DNA of 64,000 bases from Billgrantia saliphila (GTDB lineage: Bacteria; Pseudomonadota; Gammaproteobacteria; Pseudomonadales; Halomonadaceae), in the NCBI RefSeq assembly GCF_002930105.1, contig NZ_PJRN01000010.1:1-64000 (forward strand). The letters are read 5' to 3'. The position numbers and the translations under genes are program-made. Of the stretch, positions 45,777 through 54,453 are shown piece after piece. The notes beneath the pieces were generated by a model. The model was not told the DNA's origin. It worked only from the letters and a program-made list of their open reading frames with translations, and made no database searches. Positions within the stretch are counted from its first letter, which is position 1. The number at the start of each line of letters is the position of its first letter.

Positions 45777-45804
45777 GCAGGGCAGGGGCTTCCCCTTGCC
45801 CTGC
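45777..45804 (+). terminator. Intercistronic stem-loop between dctP and dctQ
   Basis: GCAGGGCAGGGG, CTT, CCCCTTGCCCTGC form a strong hairpin with one bulge and no T-run. In binding-protein operons such hairpins protect the upstream message and reduce read-through, giving excess binding protein. Its lower arm ends next to the dctQ ribosome site. Confidence 0.55.
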
Positions 45805-45816
45805 ACGGAGCGCTGC

Positions 45817-46407
45817 ATGACCACGCCCAACCAACCTCCGGCCGATCCCGGCGTTTATCTCGACGACCCCAGTCGTGAACCGCTGGAGCTCGACATCGAG
45901 GGCCGTCGTGGGCCAGCGGCCTTTCGCTGGCTGACCGTGGCCATGGAACATCTGATCGCGGCGATTCTGGTGGCCCTGATCGTTTCCGTCTCGGCCAACG
46001 TCATCGGTCGCTCGATATTCAACCGCTCGCTGCCCTGGGCCGATGAACTGGCACGCATGCTGTTCATCTGGCTGATCTTCATCGGTGCCGCGGCGGCCTT
46101 CGCCCGCTACGAACATATCGCCGTGGATTTCCTGGTGCGCCGGCTCAAGCCGCGGGCCGCCTATGTCCTGTTCCTGATCCAGCACCTGATCATCGCCTCC
46201 CTGATGGGCATCATAGTCTGGGGAGGCTACCTGGTGATGTCGCGCTCGACCGGCCGTACCGCCATCCTCGGCGTGCCGTGGAACCTGATCAACGTCTCCC
46301 TGGTGCTGTGTTCGCTGTTCATCGTCGCGGTGGCGATCTGGCGCGCTTGGCTGTGCCTGCGTTTCATCCGTGACCCCCACGCCGCCGTCCGGCAAGCGGG
46401 AGACTGA
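45817..46407 (+). CDS. dctQ: TRAP transporter small permease DctQ
   Basis: 196 aa from ATG 45817 with GGAG upstream. Four membrane helices (about 45-70, 80-100, 120-145, 160-180) include the family's SANVIGRSIFNRSLPWADELARMLFIWLIFIGAA segment. A 35-residue acidic cytoplasmic N-terminus precedes them. It links the binding protein to DctM. Confidence 0.92.
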   Translation: MTTPNQPPADPGVYLDDPSREPLELDIEGRRGPAAFRWLTVAMEHLIAAILVALIVSVSANVIGRSIFNRSLPWADELARMLFIWLIFIGAAAAFARYEHIAVDFLVRRLKPRAAYVLFLIQHLIIASLMGIIVWGGYLVMSRSTGRTAILGVPWNLINVSLVLCSLFIVAVAIWRAWLCLRFIRDPHAAVRQAGD

Positions 46408-46409
46408 CC

Positions 46410-47693
46410 ATGCTTTGGATTTTCCTTGCCATCCTGTTCGCCTCCATCATCATCGGGCTGCCCATCGCCTTTGGCCTTGGCATTGCGGCCGTGGTGATGG
46501 CCGTCCTCTCGGACATCCCGCTATCGATTCTGATCGAGCAGTCGATTCGAGGCGTCAACAATTTCCCGCTGCTGGCGATCCCTTTCTTCATCCTGGTGGG
46601 TGAGGTGATGAGCCACGGCGGTATTGCCCGCCGCCTGATGGAACTCGCCGGGGCACTGGTAGGTTTCATGCGCGGGGGACTGGGCCAGGTAGCGATCACC
46701 GGATCGATGTTCTTCGGCGGCATCAGCGGCTCGGCGGTGGCCGACACCGCTGCCACCGGCGCGATGATGATTCCCTCGATGAAACAGCAGGGCTATTCGG
46801 CGCCTCATGCCACCGCAATCAATACCGTTTCATCGGTCATCGGCATCATCATCCCGCCGTCGATCCCGCTGATCCTGTTCGGCATCGTCACCGAGACCTC
46901 GATCAGCCGCCTGTTCATTGCCGGCATCGTGCCGGGGCTTCTGATCGGCTTCGCGCTGATGGTGACTACCTTCATCATGGCCAGCATCGAGCACGCCGGA
47001 CAGACCCGCAAGTTCGAGCTTGGTCGGCTGTGGGAGGCCTTCAAGGCGGCCTGGCTGGCCCTGGTGCTGCCGGTGATCGTGATAGGCGGCATCCTCGGTG
47101 GGGTGTTCACCGCCACCGAGGCCGCCGTGGCCGCGCTGCTGTATTCATTGTTCATTTCGTTGACGGTCTACCGTGAATTCCACCCGCGTGAGCTGTGGGG
47201 CATGCTGATCCGCACCGCGCGACTGACCGGCATGGTGCTGTTGCTGCTGGCGTTCGCCACCGTCATCGCCTGGTTCCTGACCATCAATATGGTCCCGCAG
47301 ACGCTGGTACGTCAGGTACAGGCGATCACCCAGGAGCCGTTCCTGCTGCTGCTGATCGTGGCCGGCCTGCTGCTGTTGGTGGGCTTCGTGATGGACCTGA
47401 CCCCGGCGATGGTGATCATGGCGCCGATGCTGACGCCGATCGTCACTTCGGTGGGCGTCGACCCGGTCTATTTCGGTGTGCTGATGGCCTTCATCCTCGG
47501 TATCGGTCTGCTGACTCCACCGGTGGGCACCTGTCTCTATGTCGGCTGCGGCGTGGGCCGGGTCACCATGGAGCAGCTGGTACGGGCCATGCTGCCGTAC
47601 TACGGCGCCCTGCTGGTGGTGTTGTTTGTGCTGATCGCCTTTCCAGGTCTCGTAACCTGGCTGCCCGATCTGGCCGCCGTACGCGGCAACTGA
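46410..47693 (+). CDS. dctM: TRAP transporter large permease DctM
   Basis: 427 aa, about 12 membrane helices, usual DctM length. Signature stretches are FPLLAIPFFILVGEVMSHGGIARRLM, MFFGGISGSAVADTAATGAMMIPSMKQQGYS and PPSIPLILFGIVTETSISRLFIAG. It carries the Na+-coupled transport step. It lies 2 bp after dctQ. Confidence 0.95.
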   Translation: MLWIFLAILFASIIIGLPIAFGLGIAAVVMAVLSDIPLSILIEQSIRGVNNFPLLAIPFFILVGEVMSHGGIARRLMELAGALVGFMRGGLGQVAITGSMFFGGISGSAVADTAATGAMMIPSMKQQGYSAPHATAINTVSSVIGIIIPPSIPLILFGIVTETSISRLFIAGIVPGLLIGFALMVTTFIMASIEHAGQTRKFELGRLWEAFKAAWLALVLPVIVIGGILGGVFTATEAAVAALLYSLFISLTVYREFHPRELWGMLIRTARLTGMVLLLLAFATVIAWFLTINMVPQTLVRQVQAITQEPFLLLLIVAGLLLLVGFVMDLTPAMVIMAPMLTPIVTSVGVDPVYFGVLMAFILGIGLLTPPVGTCLYVGCGVGRVTMEQLVRAMLPYYGALLVVLFVLIAFPGLVTWLPDLAAVRGN

Positions 47694-47707
47694 CGAGCGG
47701 AGGTTCC

Positions 47708-48220
47708 GTGAAAGAAGGCACAGTCCGGATCGTGGTGATGGGGGTGTCGGGCTCGGGCAAGTCCTGTATCGGCGCGTGCCTGGCCGAGCGTCTGGGGGTC
47801 GCCTACATCGACGGCGACGATTACCACCCGCCGGCCAACATCGCCAAGATGGCGAACGGCATCCCGCTCGACGACGACGATCGACGTGAGTGGCTGGAGA
47901 CCCTGGCTGAGCATATCGCCGCCTACCGCCGTCGCGACGCCTCGCTGGTGCTGGCCTGCTCGGCGCTGAAGCGGCGCTATCGCGACCTGCTGCGACGCGG
48001 CGACCCCGCACTGCGCTTCCTGTTCCTCGAAGGTAGCCGCGAGCAACTGATGCAACGCCTGATGACTCGCGAAGCGCATTTCTTCCGCGGCGAGGCGATG
48101 CTCGACAGTCAACTGCGCGATCTGGAAGAGCCCGGAAGCGACGAGGCCGTCAGGCTGAACATCGCCGACGCCCCCGAAGCCATCGCCGAGGCGTTCGTGG
48201 CATCGCTGACACCTCGCTGA
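47708..48220 (+). CDS. gntK: Gluconokinase
   Basis: 170 aa from GTG 47708 with GGAGG upstream; the longer reading from 47195 is out of frame with dctM and rejected. P-loop GVSGSGKS (about 11-18), then YIDGDDYHPPANIAKMANGIPLDDDDRREWL, the gluconate-binding GntK signature, and ACSALKRRYRDLLR. It phosphorylates gluconate to 6-phosphogluconate for the Entner-Doudoroff or pentose phosphate pathways. It sits directly after dctM in the operon. Confidence 0.96.
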   Translation: MKEGTVRIVVMGVSGSGKSCIGACLAERLGVAYIDGDDYHPPANIAKMANGIPLDDDDRREWLETLAEHIAAYRRRDASLVLACSALKRRYRDLLRRGDPALRFLFLEGSREQLMQRLMTREAHFFRGEAMLDSQLRDLEEPGSDEAVRLNIADAPEAIAEAFVASLTPR

Positions 48221-48335
48221 GTGCGGTGGCGCGAGTTGGCGGCGCCGGGCGCAGCGATTCGGGTATGCTGACGCCGGGCACCGCCTGGCGTCATGACGGC
48301 GCGGAGCGAGTCAGACCACTGGGAAGCGGGGTAGC

Positions 48336-49331
48336 GTGAAAAAGAAACGGCCGACATTGCAGGATATCGCCGATCGGGTCGGGGCGACCAAGATGACCGT
48401 GAGCCGCTGCCTGCGAGATCCGTCCACTGTCTCGGAGGGCCTGCGCGAGCGCATCTTCGCCGTGGCGGAGCAGATCGGCTACATCCCCAACCGCGCCCCC
48501 GACCTGCTTTCGCGCGCAACCAGCCACTCCATCGGCGTGCTGGTGCCGTCGCTGACCAACCAGGTCTTTGCCGACGTGCTGGTGGGCATCGAGAAAGTCA
48601 CCCAACCGGCCGGCTATCATCTGATGCTCTCGCACTACGGCTACAACAAGGAGCTCGAGGAGCGCAGCCTAGCCTCGCTGCTGTCGTACAACGTCGACGG
48701 ATTGATCCTCTCCGACAGCCAGCATACCCAGCGCACCCGCCGCATGCTGGATACCGCGGGCATCCCCACCATCGAGATCATGGACTCGCTGACACCGCCG
48801 CTGCATCAGGCTGTGGGTTACGACAATGCGCGCGCCGCATACGACATGGTCAGCGAGATGATCCGCTATGGCCGGCGTCGCATCGCCTACCTGGCGGTTC
48901 GCCTGGACTCGCGCACGCTCCAGCGCGAGCAGGGCTACCGGCAGGCCATGAAGGAGCACGACCTGACACCGCTCACACTACAGAGCACGCAGCGTTCCTC
49001 GTATAGCGTGGGGGCGAGGCTGCTCGATGAGATCCTGGCGCAGCACCCCGAGACCGACGGGATCTTCTGCACCAATGACGATGTCGCCATCGGCGCCTAT
49101 TTCGAGTGCCTGCGGCGCGGCATTCGCGTACCTGAACGGATGGCCATCGCCGGTTTCCACGGTCACGATGTGGGGCAGGTGATGATGCCGCGGCTGGCCA
49201 GCGTGGTCACGCCGCGCGAGTCCATTGGCGAGCGCGCGGCCAGCGAACTGCTGGCGCGCATCCAGGGCAAGACGCTCGGACAGAAGATCATCGACATGGG
49301 CTACGAAATCGAGCCCGGTATGACGCTCTAG
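48336..49331 (+). CDS. gntR: LacI-family gluconate repressor GntR
   Basis: 331 aa from GTG 48336, the same length as E. coli GntR. The HTH (LQDIADRVGATKMTVSRCLRDP) and hinge (GYIPNRAPDLLSRATSHSIGVLVPSLTNQVFADVL) are close to the E. coli protein, as are FCTNDDVAIGAYFECLRRG and IAGFHGHDVGQVMMPRLASV. It should repress the operon through the palindrome at 44569-44582 and release on gluconate. It is separated from gntK by 115 bp and may have its own promoter. Confidence 0.94.
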   Translation: MKKKRPTLQDIADRVGATKMTVSRCLRDPSTVSEGLRERIFAVAEQIGYIPNRAPDLLSRATSHSIGVLVPSLTNQVFADVLVGIEKVTQPAGYHLMLSHYGYNKELEERSLASLLSYNVDGLILSDSQHTQRTRRMLDTAGIPTIEIMDSLTPPLHQAVGYDNARAAYDMVSEMIRYGRRRIAYLAVRLDSRTLQREQGYRQAMKEHDLTPLTLQSTQRSSYSVGARLLDEILAQHPETDGIFCTNDDVAIGAYFECLRRGIRVPERMAIAGFHGHDVGQVMMPRLASVVTPRESIGERAASELLARIQGKTLGQKIIDMGYEIEPGMTL

Positions 49332-49365
49332 CCACGCCTGCGTAACCCCGAGATGGGCCTGCCGG

Positions 49366-49815
49366 CTAGGCCTTATCCTCGTCCTCCTGCGATTCTTCAC
49401 CTTGCGCGTTCGCGCTGTCGGCGATTGCCCGCTCGGGCTGTCGCGCCATCAGCGTAATCTCCACGTTGGCGCCCCCGCTCAGACGAGGCGACTCGGTGCA
49501 GGTGCGGGCCGGATAGCTGTGATTCTCGAAGAATTCGGCGTAGGCCGCATCCATGGTGTGGATAGTGTCCAGGTTGGTCAGGTGGATGTCGACTCGAACC
49601 ACGTCGGCCATCGAGGCTCCCGCGTATTCCAGCATGCGCGACAGCCGGCGCATCACCCAGCGGGCCTCCTCGGCAATGTCGCCCAATACCGCCTCGCCGC
49701 CCTGGATGTCGGTCACCGTCAATCCCGAGATGAAAACGTAGTGGCCATCCAGGACGATATGGCTGCCGGGGAATACCGGTATGGCTAGGGTGGGGTCGTT
49801 GAGGAAGCGAGGCAT
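49366..49815 (-). CDS. RidA-family protein
   Basis: 149 aa YjgF/YER057c/UK114-fold protein. Conserved parts are HYVFISGLTVTD and VVRVDIHLTNLDTIHTMDAAYAEFFENHSYPARTC. The ~25 residue acidic Glu-rich tail (NAQGEESQEDEDKA) is unusual. RidA members deaminate reactive enamine/imine intermediates; the substrate-binding Arg of classical RidA lies in PARTC. Convergent with gntR. Confidence 0.9.
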   Translation of the reverse strand: MPRFLNDPTLAIPVFPGSHIVLDGHYVFISGLTVTDIQGGEAVLGDIAEEARWVMRRLSRMLEYAGASMADVVRVDIHLTNLDTIHTMDAAYAEFFENHSYPARTCTESPRLSGGANVEITLMARQPERAIADSANAQGEESQEDEDKA

Positions 49816-50051
49816 ACGTGAGCATCCGAGAGGTGGCGTTGCCTTTCATTGTGTAGCTTGAACCCGGCGGCGCAAGCCCGCTTGCCTTCGTTTGATCATT
49901 GATCGATGGTAGGCGCACGGCTCGACGGACAGACCAACGCCGGTCATGCCATGAATATCGCGCTAGCGATAGCCAGGTGGGACTCTGGAGGATTACCACC
50001 GACGAAGAGGGCATGGTCGCTATTACACCGAAGCCGAGCTGCGACGTTGAG

Positions 50052-50084
50052 GGCGAAGGCAGGCGGCGGCGGCCTGCCTTCGCC
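50052..50084. terminator. Stem-loop downstream of the methyltransferase gene
   Basis: GGCGAAGGCAGGC and GCCTGCCTTCGCC (13-bp perfect stem) flank a 7-base loop, just after the end of the 50093 gene on the minus strand. No T-run. Confidence 0.6.
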
Positions 50085-50092
50085 TAGGCTCA

Positions 50093-51172
50093 TCAGGCGT
50101 GGCAGACAAAGTAGTCGTTCTGGATGTCATGCTCCAGCTGGTGGACCTCGATGTCGCGGAACCCCGCTTCCTCCAGATAGGCCAGCGCCCGCTCGCGCCC
50201 CCACATGGTTCCCAGCCCTTCGCCACCCTGGGCCAGTGAGACGGTCATGCAGTGGCTGACCGACACGGCATACAGCATGGTGCCGAACGGATGCTCCCGG
50301 TCGAGATGATGATGGCTCGATGCATGAATATCTTGCACCAGATAGACCCCGCCTGGTGCCAGGGTGCGGTGGATGCCTTTGAGCAGACTGCGTGGACGCG
50401 CCTGGTCGTGGATGCCATCAAAGGTAGTGACCAAGTCGAAAGCGTCGGGTTCGGCGTTGATATCGAAATCGCTCAGGTCGCGCTCTTCGAAGTTCACGTT
50501 GCCCAGTCCGGCTTTCTCGGTTTCCCGCCGCGCCCAGGCGATGGCTTCCTCCGAGAGGTCGTAGCCAACGAAGTGGCTGGCCGGGTAGCGCTCGGCCATG
50601 GCGATGAGCGCCCGGCCCCGACCGCAGGCACAATCGAGCACGCGAATGCCACGCTCGAGCCGTTCGGGCAAGCCTTGGGCTAGTGGCAGTATGGCGTCGA
50701 AAAGGGCCGGTAGCACCGTCTGCGCGCTATCGCTGGCCATCACCTCCTGGAAGCGGGGGTAACGTGAATAGGGTACGCCGCCTCCCTCGCGGAAGCAGCG
50801 CACCACATCGTCCTCCACGCTGGCCAGAATGGAGATAAACTGCGAATAGACCGCCAGGTTGGCTGGGCCGGCATCGGTCAGCAGTTCGGCATGGGCATCC
50901 GGTAGCCAATAGGTGCCGGCGTCGGGATCGGATTCCAGAAAGCCGGCGACGAGCATGCCGCCAAGCCATTCGCGCACGTAACGCTCCTCGAGACCGGCGT
51001 GCTCGGCCAGCGTCCGGCTGGTCATGGGCGGCTGTCCGGCCAGGGCTTCGAACAGTCCGGTACGGTAACCGAGGGCGGTGAGCAGCAGCGCCCCCGCCTC
51101 GTTGAGGGCATGAACCAGACGCGTCTCGAAGGCTTCGGTGTCAACGGGGGTGAGTTGATGAACATGGCACAT
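50093..51172 (-). CDS. Class I SAM-dependent methyltransferase with N-terminal winged helix
   Basis: 359 aa from ATG 51172 with AAGGAG upstream. The N-terminal HTH-like region (about 20-85, ALNEAGALLLTALGYRTGLFEALAG, SRTLAEHAGLEERYVREWL) resembles the dimerisation winged helix of O-methyltransferases. The Rossmann methylase has motif I LDCACGRGRALIAMAERYP (about 178-196) and DAFDLVTTFDGIHD. The substrate is unknown. Divergent from a GlxA-type regulator. Confidence 0.85.
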   Translation of the reverse strand: MCHVHQLTPVDTEAFETRLVHALNEAGALLLTALGYRTGLFEALAGQPPMTSRTLAEHAGLEERYVREWLGGMLVAGFLESDPDAGTYWLPDAHAELLTDAGPANLAVYSQFISILASVEDDVVRCFREGGGVPYSRYPRFQEVMASDSAQTVLPALFDAILPLAQGLPERLERGIRVLDCACGRGRALIAMAERYPASHFVGYDLSEEAIAWARRETEKAGLGNVNFEERDLSDFDINAEPDAFDLVTTFDGIHDQARPRSLLKGIHRTLAPGGVYLVQDIHASSHHHLDREHPFGTMLYAVSVSHCMTVSLAQGGEGLGTMWGRERALAYLEEAGFRDIEVHQLEHDIQNDYFVCHA

Positions 51173-51211
51173 GAGTATTCTCCTTGTGATCGGGTGTGCA
51201 AGAAGAACGTT

Positions 51212-51227
51212 ACGACCGGGTGGTCGT
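51212..51227. promoter_or_regulatory. Palindrome between the methyltransferase and GlxA-type regulator genes
   Basis: ACGACC, four bases, GGTCGT form a 16-bp inverted repeat in the 97-bp divergent intergenic region. It is a candidate operator for the adjacent AraC-type protein, though AraC regulators more often use direct repeats. Confidence 0.35.
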
Positions 51228-51269
51228 CACAACGAAAGGGTCTTGTGCCGTGATCAGGGGGTTCGTGCC

Positions 51270-52316
51270 ATGAGTATCCTCGATACCCAACAGGCACCGC
51301 TGACAATCGCTCTGCTGGCTACGCCGGAGGCTACCGCCTCGACGCTGTACGGCATGTTCGATCTGTTCGGTTCGGCCGGGCGGGATTGGAACCTGCTCAT
51401 TCACGGACGCATGGGCGAGCCACTGCTGCGCCCGTTGATCGTATCGAAGACGGGTAAAGGCTTCCGCGCGCCCAACGGCGCCTGGATCCAGCCCGATTCC
51501 AGCTTGGCGGCGTGCCCGCTGCCAACCGCAGCCTGCATTCCCGATCTGTTCATCGCGCCCGAGGAATCGCTGACGGACCGCTATACGGCGGAGATTACCT
51601 GGCTGCGTGACTGTCAGGCTCGGGGAGCGCTGCTGGCCGCAGCCTGTACCGGCGCCATGCTGCTGGCCGAGGCGGGATTGCTGGACGGGCAGGAGGCCAC
51701 CACTCACTGGGCCTATTGCGATGCGCTAGCGCGACGTTACCCGCAGGTAAAGGTCCATCCTCATCGCATTCTGGTCGCCAGCGGAGAAGGGCAGCGCCTG
51801 ATCATGGCGGGCGGAGGCACCAGCTGGTTCGATTTGACGCTCTACCTGGTGGCTCGCTTGGTCGGAACCGACGAGGCGATGCGCCTCGCACGCGTGCATC
51901 TCATCGACTGGCATCACGATGGACAGCAACCCTTCGCAGTATTGAGCCGCATGCGCCAGGCCGAGGATGCCTGCATTGCGCGCTGCCAGGTTTGGGTCGC
52001 GCAGCACTACGACATACCCTCGCCAGTCTCGGGAATGGTCAAGGTCAGCGGCCTGACCGAGCGCTCCTTCAAGCGGCGCTTCAAGGCAGCCACCGGAATG
52101 ACGCCCCTGGACTATGTCCAGACGTTGCGGTTGGAGGAAGCGAAGCAGTGTCTCGAGCAGGACGACGATCCCATCGAGGCGATCGCCGAGCAGGTCGGCT
52201 ACGCCGATTCCAGCTTTTTTCGCGAACTCTTCGCGCGTCGAGTGGGGCTCACGCCGAGCAAGTATCGCCGCCGTTTCCGTGGACTCCGGCTGCGACTGTC
52301 CTCTTCGCTGACGTAG
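51270..52316 (+). CDS. GlxA-family AraC-type transcriptional regulator
   Basis: 348 aa from ATG 51270 with AGGGGG upstream. The N-terminal DJ-1/PfpI-like domain (about 10-205) has an AACTGAMLLAEAGLLDGQEATTHW elbow typical of GlxA regulators; its amidase activity is usually lost. The C-terminal AraC double HTH (about 235-335) includes SERSFKRRFKAATGMTPLDYVQTLRLEEAK-like sequence. It probably regulates the divergent methyltransferase. Confidence 0.9.
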   Translation: MSILDTQQAPLTIALLATPEATASTLYGMFDLFGSAGRDWNLLIHGRMGEPLLRPLIVSKTGKGFRAPNGAWIQPDSSLAACPLPTAACIPDLFIAPEESLTDRYTAEITWLRDCQARGALLAAACTGAMLLAEAGLLDGQEATTHWAYCDALARRYPQVKVHPHRILVASGEGQRLIMAGGGTSWFDLTLYLVARLVGTDEAMRLARVHLIDWHHDGQQPFAVLSRMRQAEDACIARCQVWVAQHYDIPSPVSGMVKVSGLTERSFKRRFKAATGMTPLDYVQTLRLEEAKQCLEQDDDPIEAIAEQVGYADSSFFRELFARRVGLTPSKYRRRFRGLRLRLSSSLT

Positions 52317-52341
52317 CCCAATCGTGTCTGGCTAGCCTGCT

Positions 52342-53739
52342 CTAAAGCGTGCGCCAGGGCGTGGCCGGGGGTTCGGCAAGCAGTTCGGCGACGGTTTCCA
52401 GCGCGCGAGCCAGTGCCTCGCGTGAGGGAGCGGCGCTGAGGCACAGGCGCAGCGCCTGCGGTGCCGGCTCGCTGCCCACGCAGAATGGCTCAGCGCTGGA
52501 CACCAAGATGTCGCGCCGCGCCAGAGCCTCCAGCAGCTCGGCGCTGCGCAGCCCCTCGGGTAATGGCAGCCACAGGTTGTTGCCATGCGCCCGGCCGCTC
52601 ACTGCGTAGCCGGCCAGATAGTCACGGGCCATCTTCTGACGTTCCCCCAATTCCTGGATCAGCCAGTCCAGCAGGACACGACTGTCATCGCTGGATACCC
52701 AGCGGCAGACCGCCTCGACCATCAACGGCGGCACCATCCAGTTCTGAGCGCGCAGCGTTGCTCCCAGGCGTTCGCGCGTCATGCCGGGGGCTAAAAGGGT
52801 GCCGATGCGCAATCCCCCCGCCAGCACCTTTGAAGTGCTGAAGATGAACAGGGTGCGTTCCGGTGCCAGGCGATAGATCGGCGTGCCGCGTTCCGCCTTG
52901 GGCAGGTACTGCACCCCATCCTCGACGATCCAGAAGTCGTACTGACGTGCTAGGGCTACCAAACGCTCGCGCCGGCTTTCGCTCAGCGGGGTACCGGTCG
53001 GATTGTTCTGATCGGGCGTGACATAGATCAGGCGCGGTGGCTGCTGTTGCGCGCACAGCCGAGCGAGGGCATCCATGTCCATTCCCTGGTCGTCCATCGG
53101 TATGCCCAGCACCTTCAGGTGGGCCTGACGCGCAGCGCTGATCAGCCCCGGGTAGGTGAGCACATCGGCGGCGATGCGCTCGCCAGGTCGCACCAGCGCC
53201 TGCAGCGCCAGGCTGATGCCGTGCTGACCGCCTTGGGTAACCAGCAGCGCTTCGGCATCGGCCGGCATGCCGAGCTCGGTCATCCAGGCGGCGAGCTGCT
53301 CGCGATGGACGGCGACACCACGATCCGACTGGTACTCCACCGCGCGCTGCAGGACGAGATCGTTGTCCGCCATCTCTCGCAACACGCGCCCCAGCGTGGC
53401 GGCGCGCATGGGATGTGGTGGCGGCAAGCTCAGGCTGAGGTCGACGATGCCGGCTTCGACGGGGCGGCTGGCGAGGAAGTCCTGGCCCGAGGAAGTCTCA
53501 GCTCCCCGAACGTAAGTACCGCTACCGACCCGAGCGACCACCCAACCCTGACGCTCGGCCTCGGCGTAGGCTCGTGTCACGGTGCCCACCGTCACCTGGA
53601 GACGGTCGGCCAGGCGACGCTGAGGCGGCAGTTTTGCACCGGGTGCAAGCTCGCCGCGACGTATCGCATCGGCAATGGCTTCGGCCAGATTGCGGTAGCG
53701 AATACCGCTCTCAGCGAGTTGAGGAACCCAAATTGTCAT
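52342..53739 (-). CDS. MocR-type GntR regulator with aminotransferase domain
   Basis: 465 aa from ATG 53739; the longer frame to 53805 lacks a ribosome site. An N-terminal GntR winged helix (YRNLAEAIADAIRRGELAPGAKLPPQRRLADRLQVTVGTVTRAYAEAE) is joined to a fold type I PLP domain, with cofactor Lys in LFIFSTSKVLAGGLRIG and the YVTPDQNNPTGTPLSE loop. Such regulators sense PLP or amino compounds. It is divergent from a LysE exporter, its likely target. A palindrome covers its own start codon. Confidence 0.92.
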   Translation of the reverse strand: MTIWVPQLAESGIRYRNLAEAIADAIRRGELAPGAKLPPQRRLADRLQVTVGTVTRAYAEAERQGWVVARVGSGTYVRGAETSSGQDFLASRPVEAGIVDLSLSLPPPHPMRAATLGRVLREMADNDLVLQRAVEYQSDRGVAVHREQLAAWMTELGMPADAEALLVTQGGQHGISLALQALVRPGERIAADVLTYPGLISAARQAHLKVLGIPMDDQGMDMDALARLCAQQQPPRLIYVTPDQNNPTGTPLSESRRERLVALARQYDFWIVEDGVQYLPKAERGTPIYRLAPERTLFIFSTSKVLAGGLRIGTLLAPGMTRERLGATLRAQNWMVPPLMVEAVCRWVSSDDSRVLLDWLIQELGERQKMARDYLAGYAVSGRAHGNNLWLPLPEGLRSAELLEALARRDILVSSAEPFCVGSEPAPQALRLCLSAAPSREALARALETVAELLAEPPATPWRTL

Positions 53740-53833
53740 GGTGACAATAAAACCTTTGACGCTGGATATCCGCTCATTATGCTGGGTGGTGGGCGAGCAA
53801 TTCAATTAAGCTGACGAAATTGTATGGGTACAA
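53732..53833. promoter_or_regulatory. Two related palindromes in the mocR/lysE intergenic region
   Basis: Site A, ATTGTCA-TGG-TGACAAT (53732-53748), covers the mocR start codon. Site B, TTGTA-TGGG-TACAA (53820-53833), ends 4 bp before the lysE ATG. Both share TTGT...ACAA with a TGG centre, consistent with one regulator binding at both ends of the divergent region. Confidence 0.5.
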
Positions 53834-53837
53834 ATAC

Positions 53838-54440
53838 ATGGAAGCTCTGGCGTTCCTCGGGCCGGCGGCCCTCTACATGATCACGATGACCATCACCCCG
53901 GGACCGAACAACGTAATGCTCACGGCATCGGGCGCCAACTATGGCTTCCTGCGCACCTTGCCGCATATCTTCGGCATCTTGGGGGGCTGTTTCTTGTTGT
54001 TCGCCGGTATCGCCCTGGGGCTGGGACTGATCTTCGAACGCTACCCCGCGGTACAGATGACCCTGCGTATACTCGGTAGCGCCTATCTGCTTTACCTGGC
54101 GTGGAAGATCGCCACGGCGCCGCCGCCCGACCTGAGACACCGGGGCGAGGGAAGGCCGTTGAATTTCTGGCAGGCCGCCGCCTTCCAGTTCGCCAACCCC
54201 AAGGCATGGGTCATGGGCCTGGCGCTGATGGCCGGCTTTCTGCCCGAGGGCGGCGACACCGTAGTCAACGCCCTGCTGTTGGCAGGGTTCGCCGAACTCG
54301 TGGCGCTGCCCTGCATCGCCCTGTGGGCGGGGTTCGGCATGGCCATCGGCCGCTGGTTACGTACGCCACGGGCCTGGCGTATTTTCAATGGTGTGATGGG
54401 TGGGCTCACCGCGGCCTGCGTAGTTTTCATACTGGGTTGA
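53838..54440 (+). CDS. LysE/RhtB-family amino-acid exporter
   Basis: 200 aa from ATG 53838 (an in-frame TTG at 53820 lies inside the operator-like palindrome and is less likely). Six helices and the family motif ALYMITMTITPGPNNVMLTASGANYG near the N-terminus, then FQFANPKAWVMGLALMAGFLP. It exports a neutral or basic amino acid or analog. No good ribosome site precedes the ATG. Controlled presumably by the divergent MocR protein. Confidence 0.88.
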   Translation: MEALAFLGPAALYMITMTITPGPNNVMLTASGANYGFLRTLPHIFGILGGCFLLFAGIALGLGLIFERYPAVQMTLRILGSAYLLYLAWKIATAPPPDLRHRGEGRPLNFWQAAAFQFANPKAWVMGLALMAGFLPEGGDTVVNALLLAGFAELVALPCIALWAGFGMAIGRWLRTPRAWRIFNGVMGGLTAACVVFILG

Positions 54441-54453
54441 TCCGCTGCGTCGG

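Noticed and set aside
47195..47707. Upstream extension of gntK into dctM
   Set aside because: The segment is a shadow of dctM; the GTG at 47708 has a good ribosome site and family N-terminus.
49899..50092. Short ORFs in the ridA-methyltransferase gap
   Set aside because: No ribosome site, no family and they run into the terminator hairpin.
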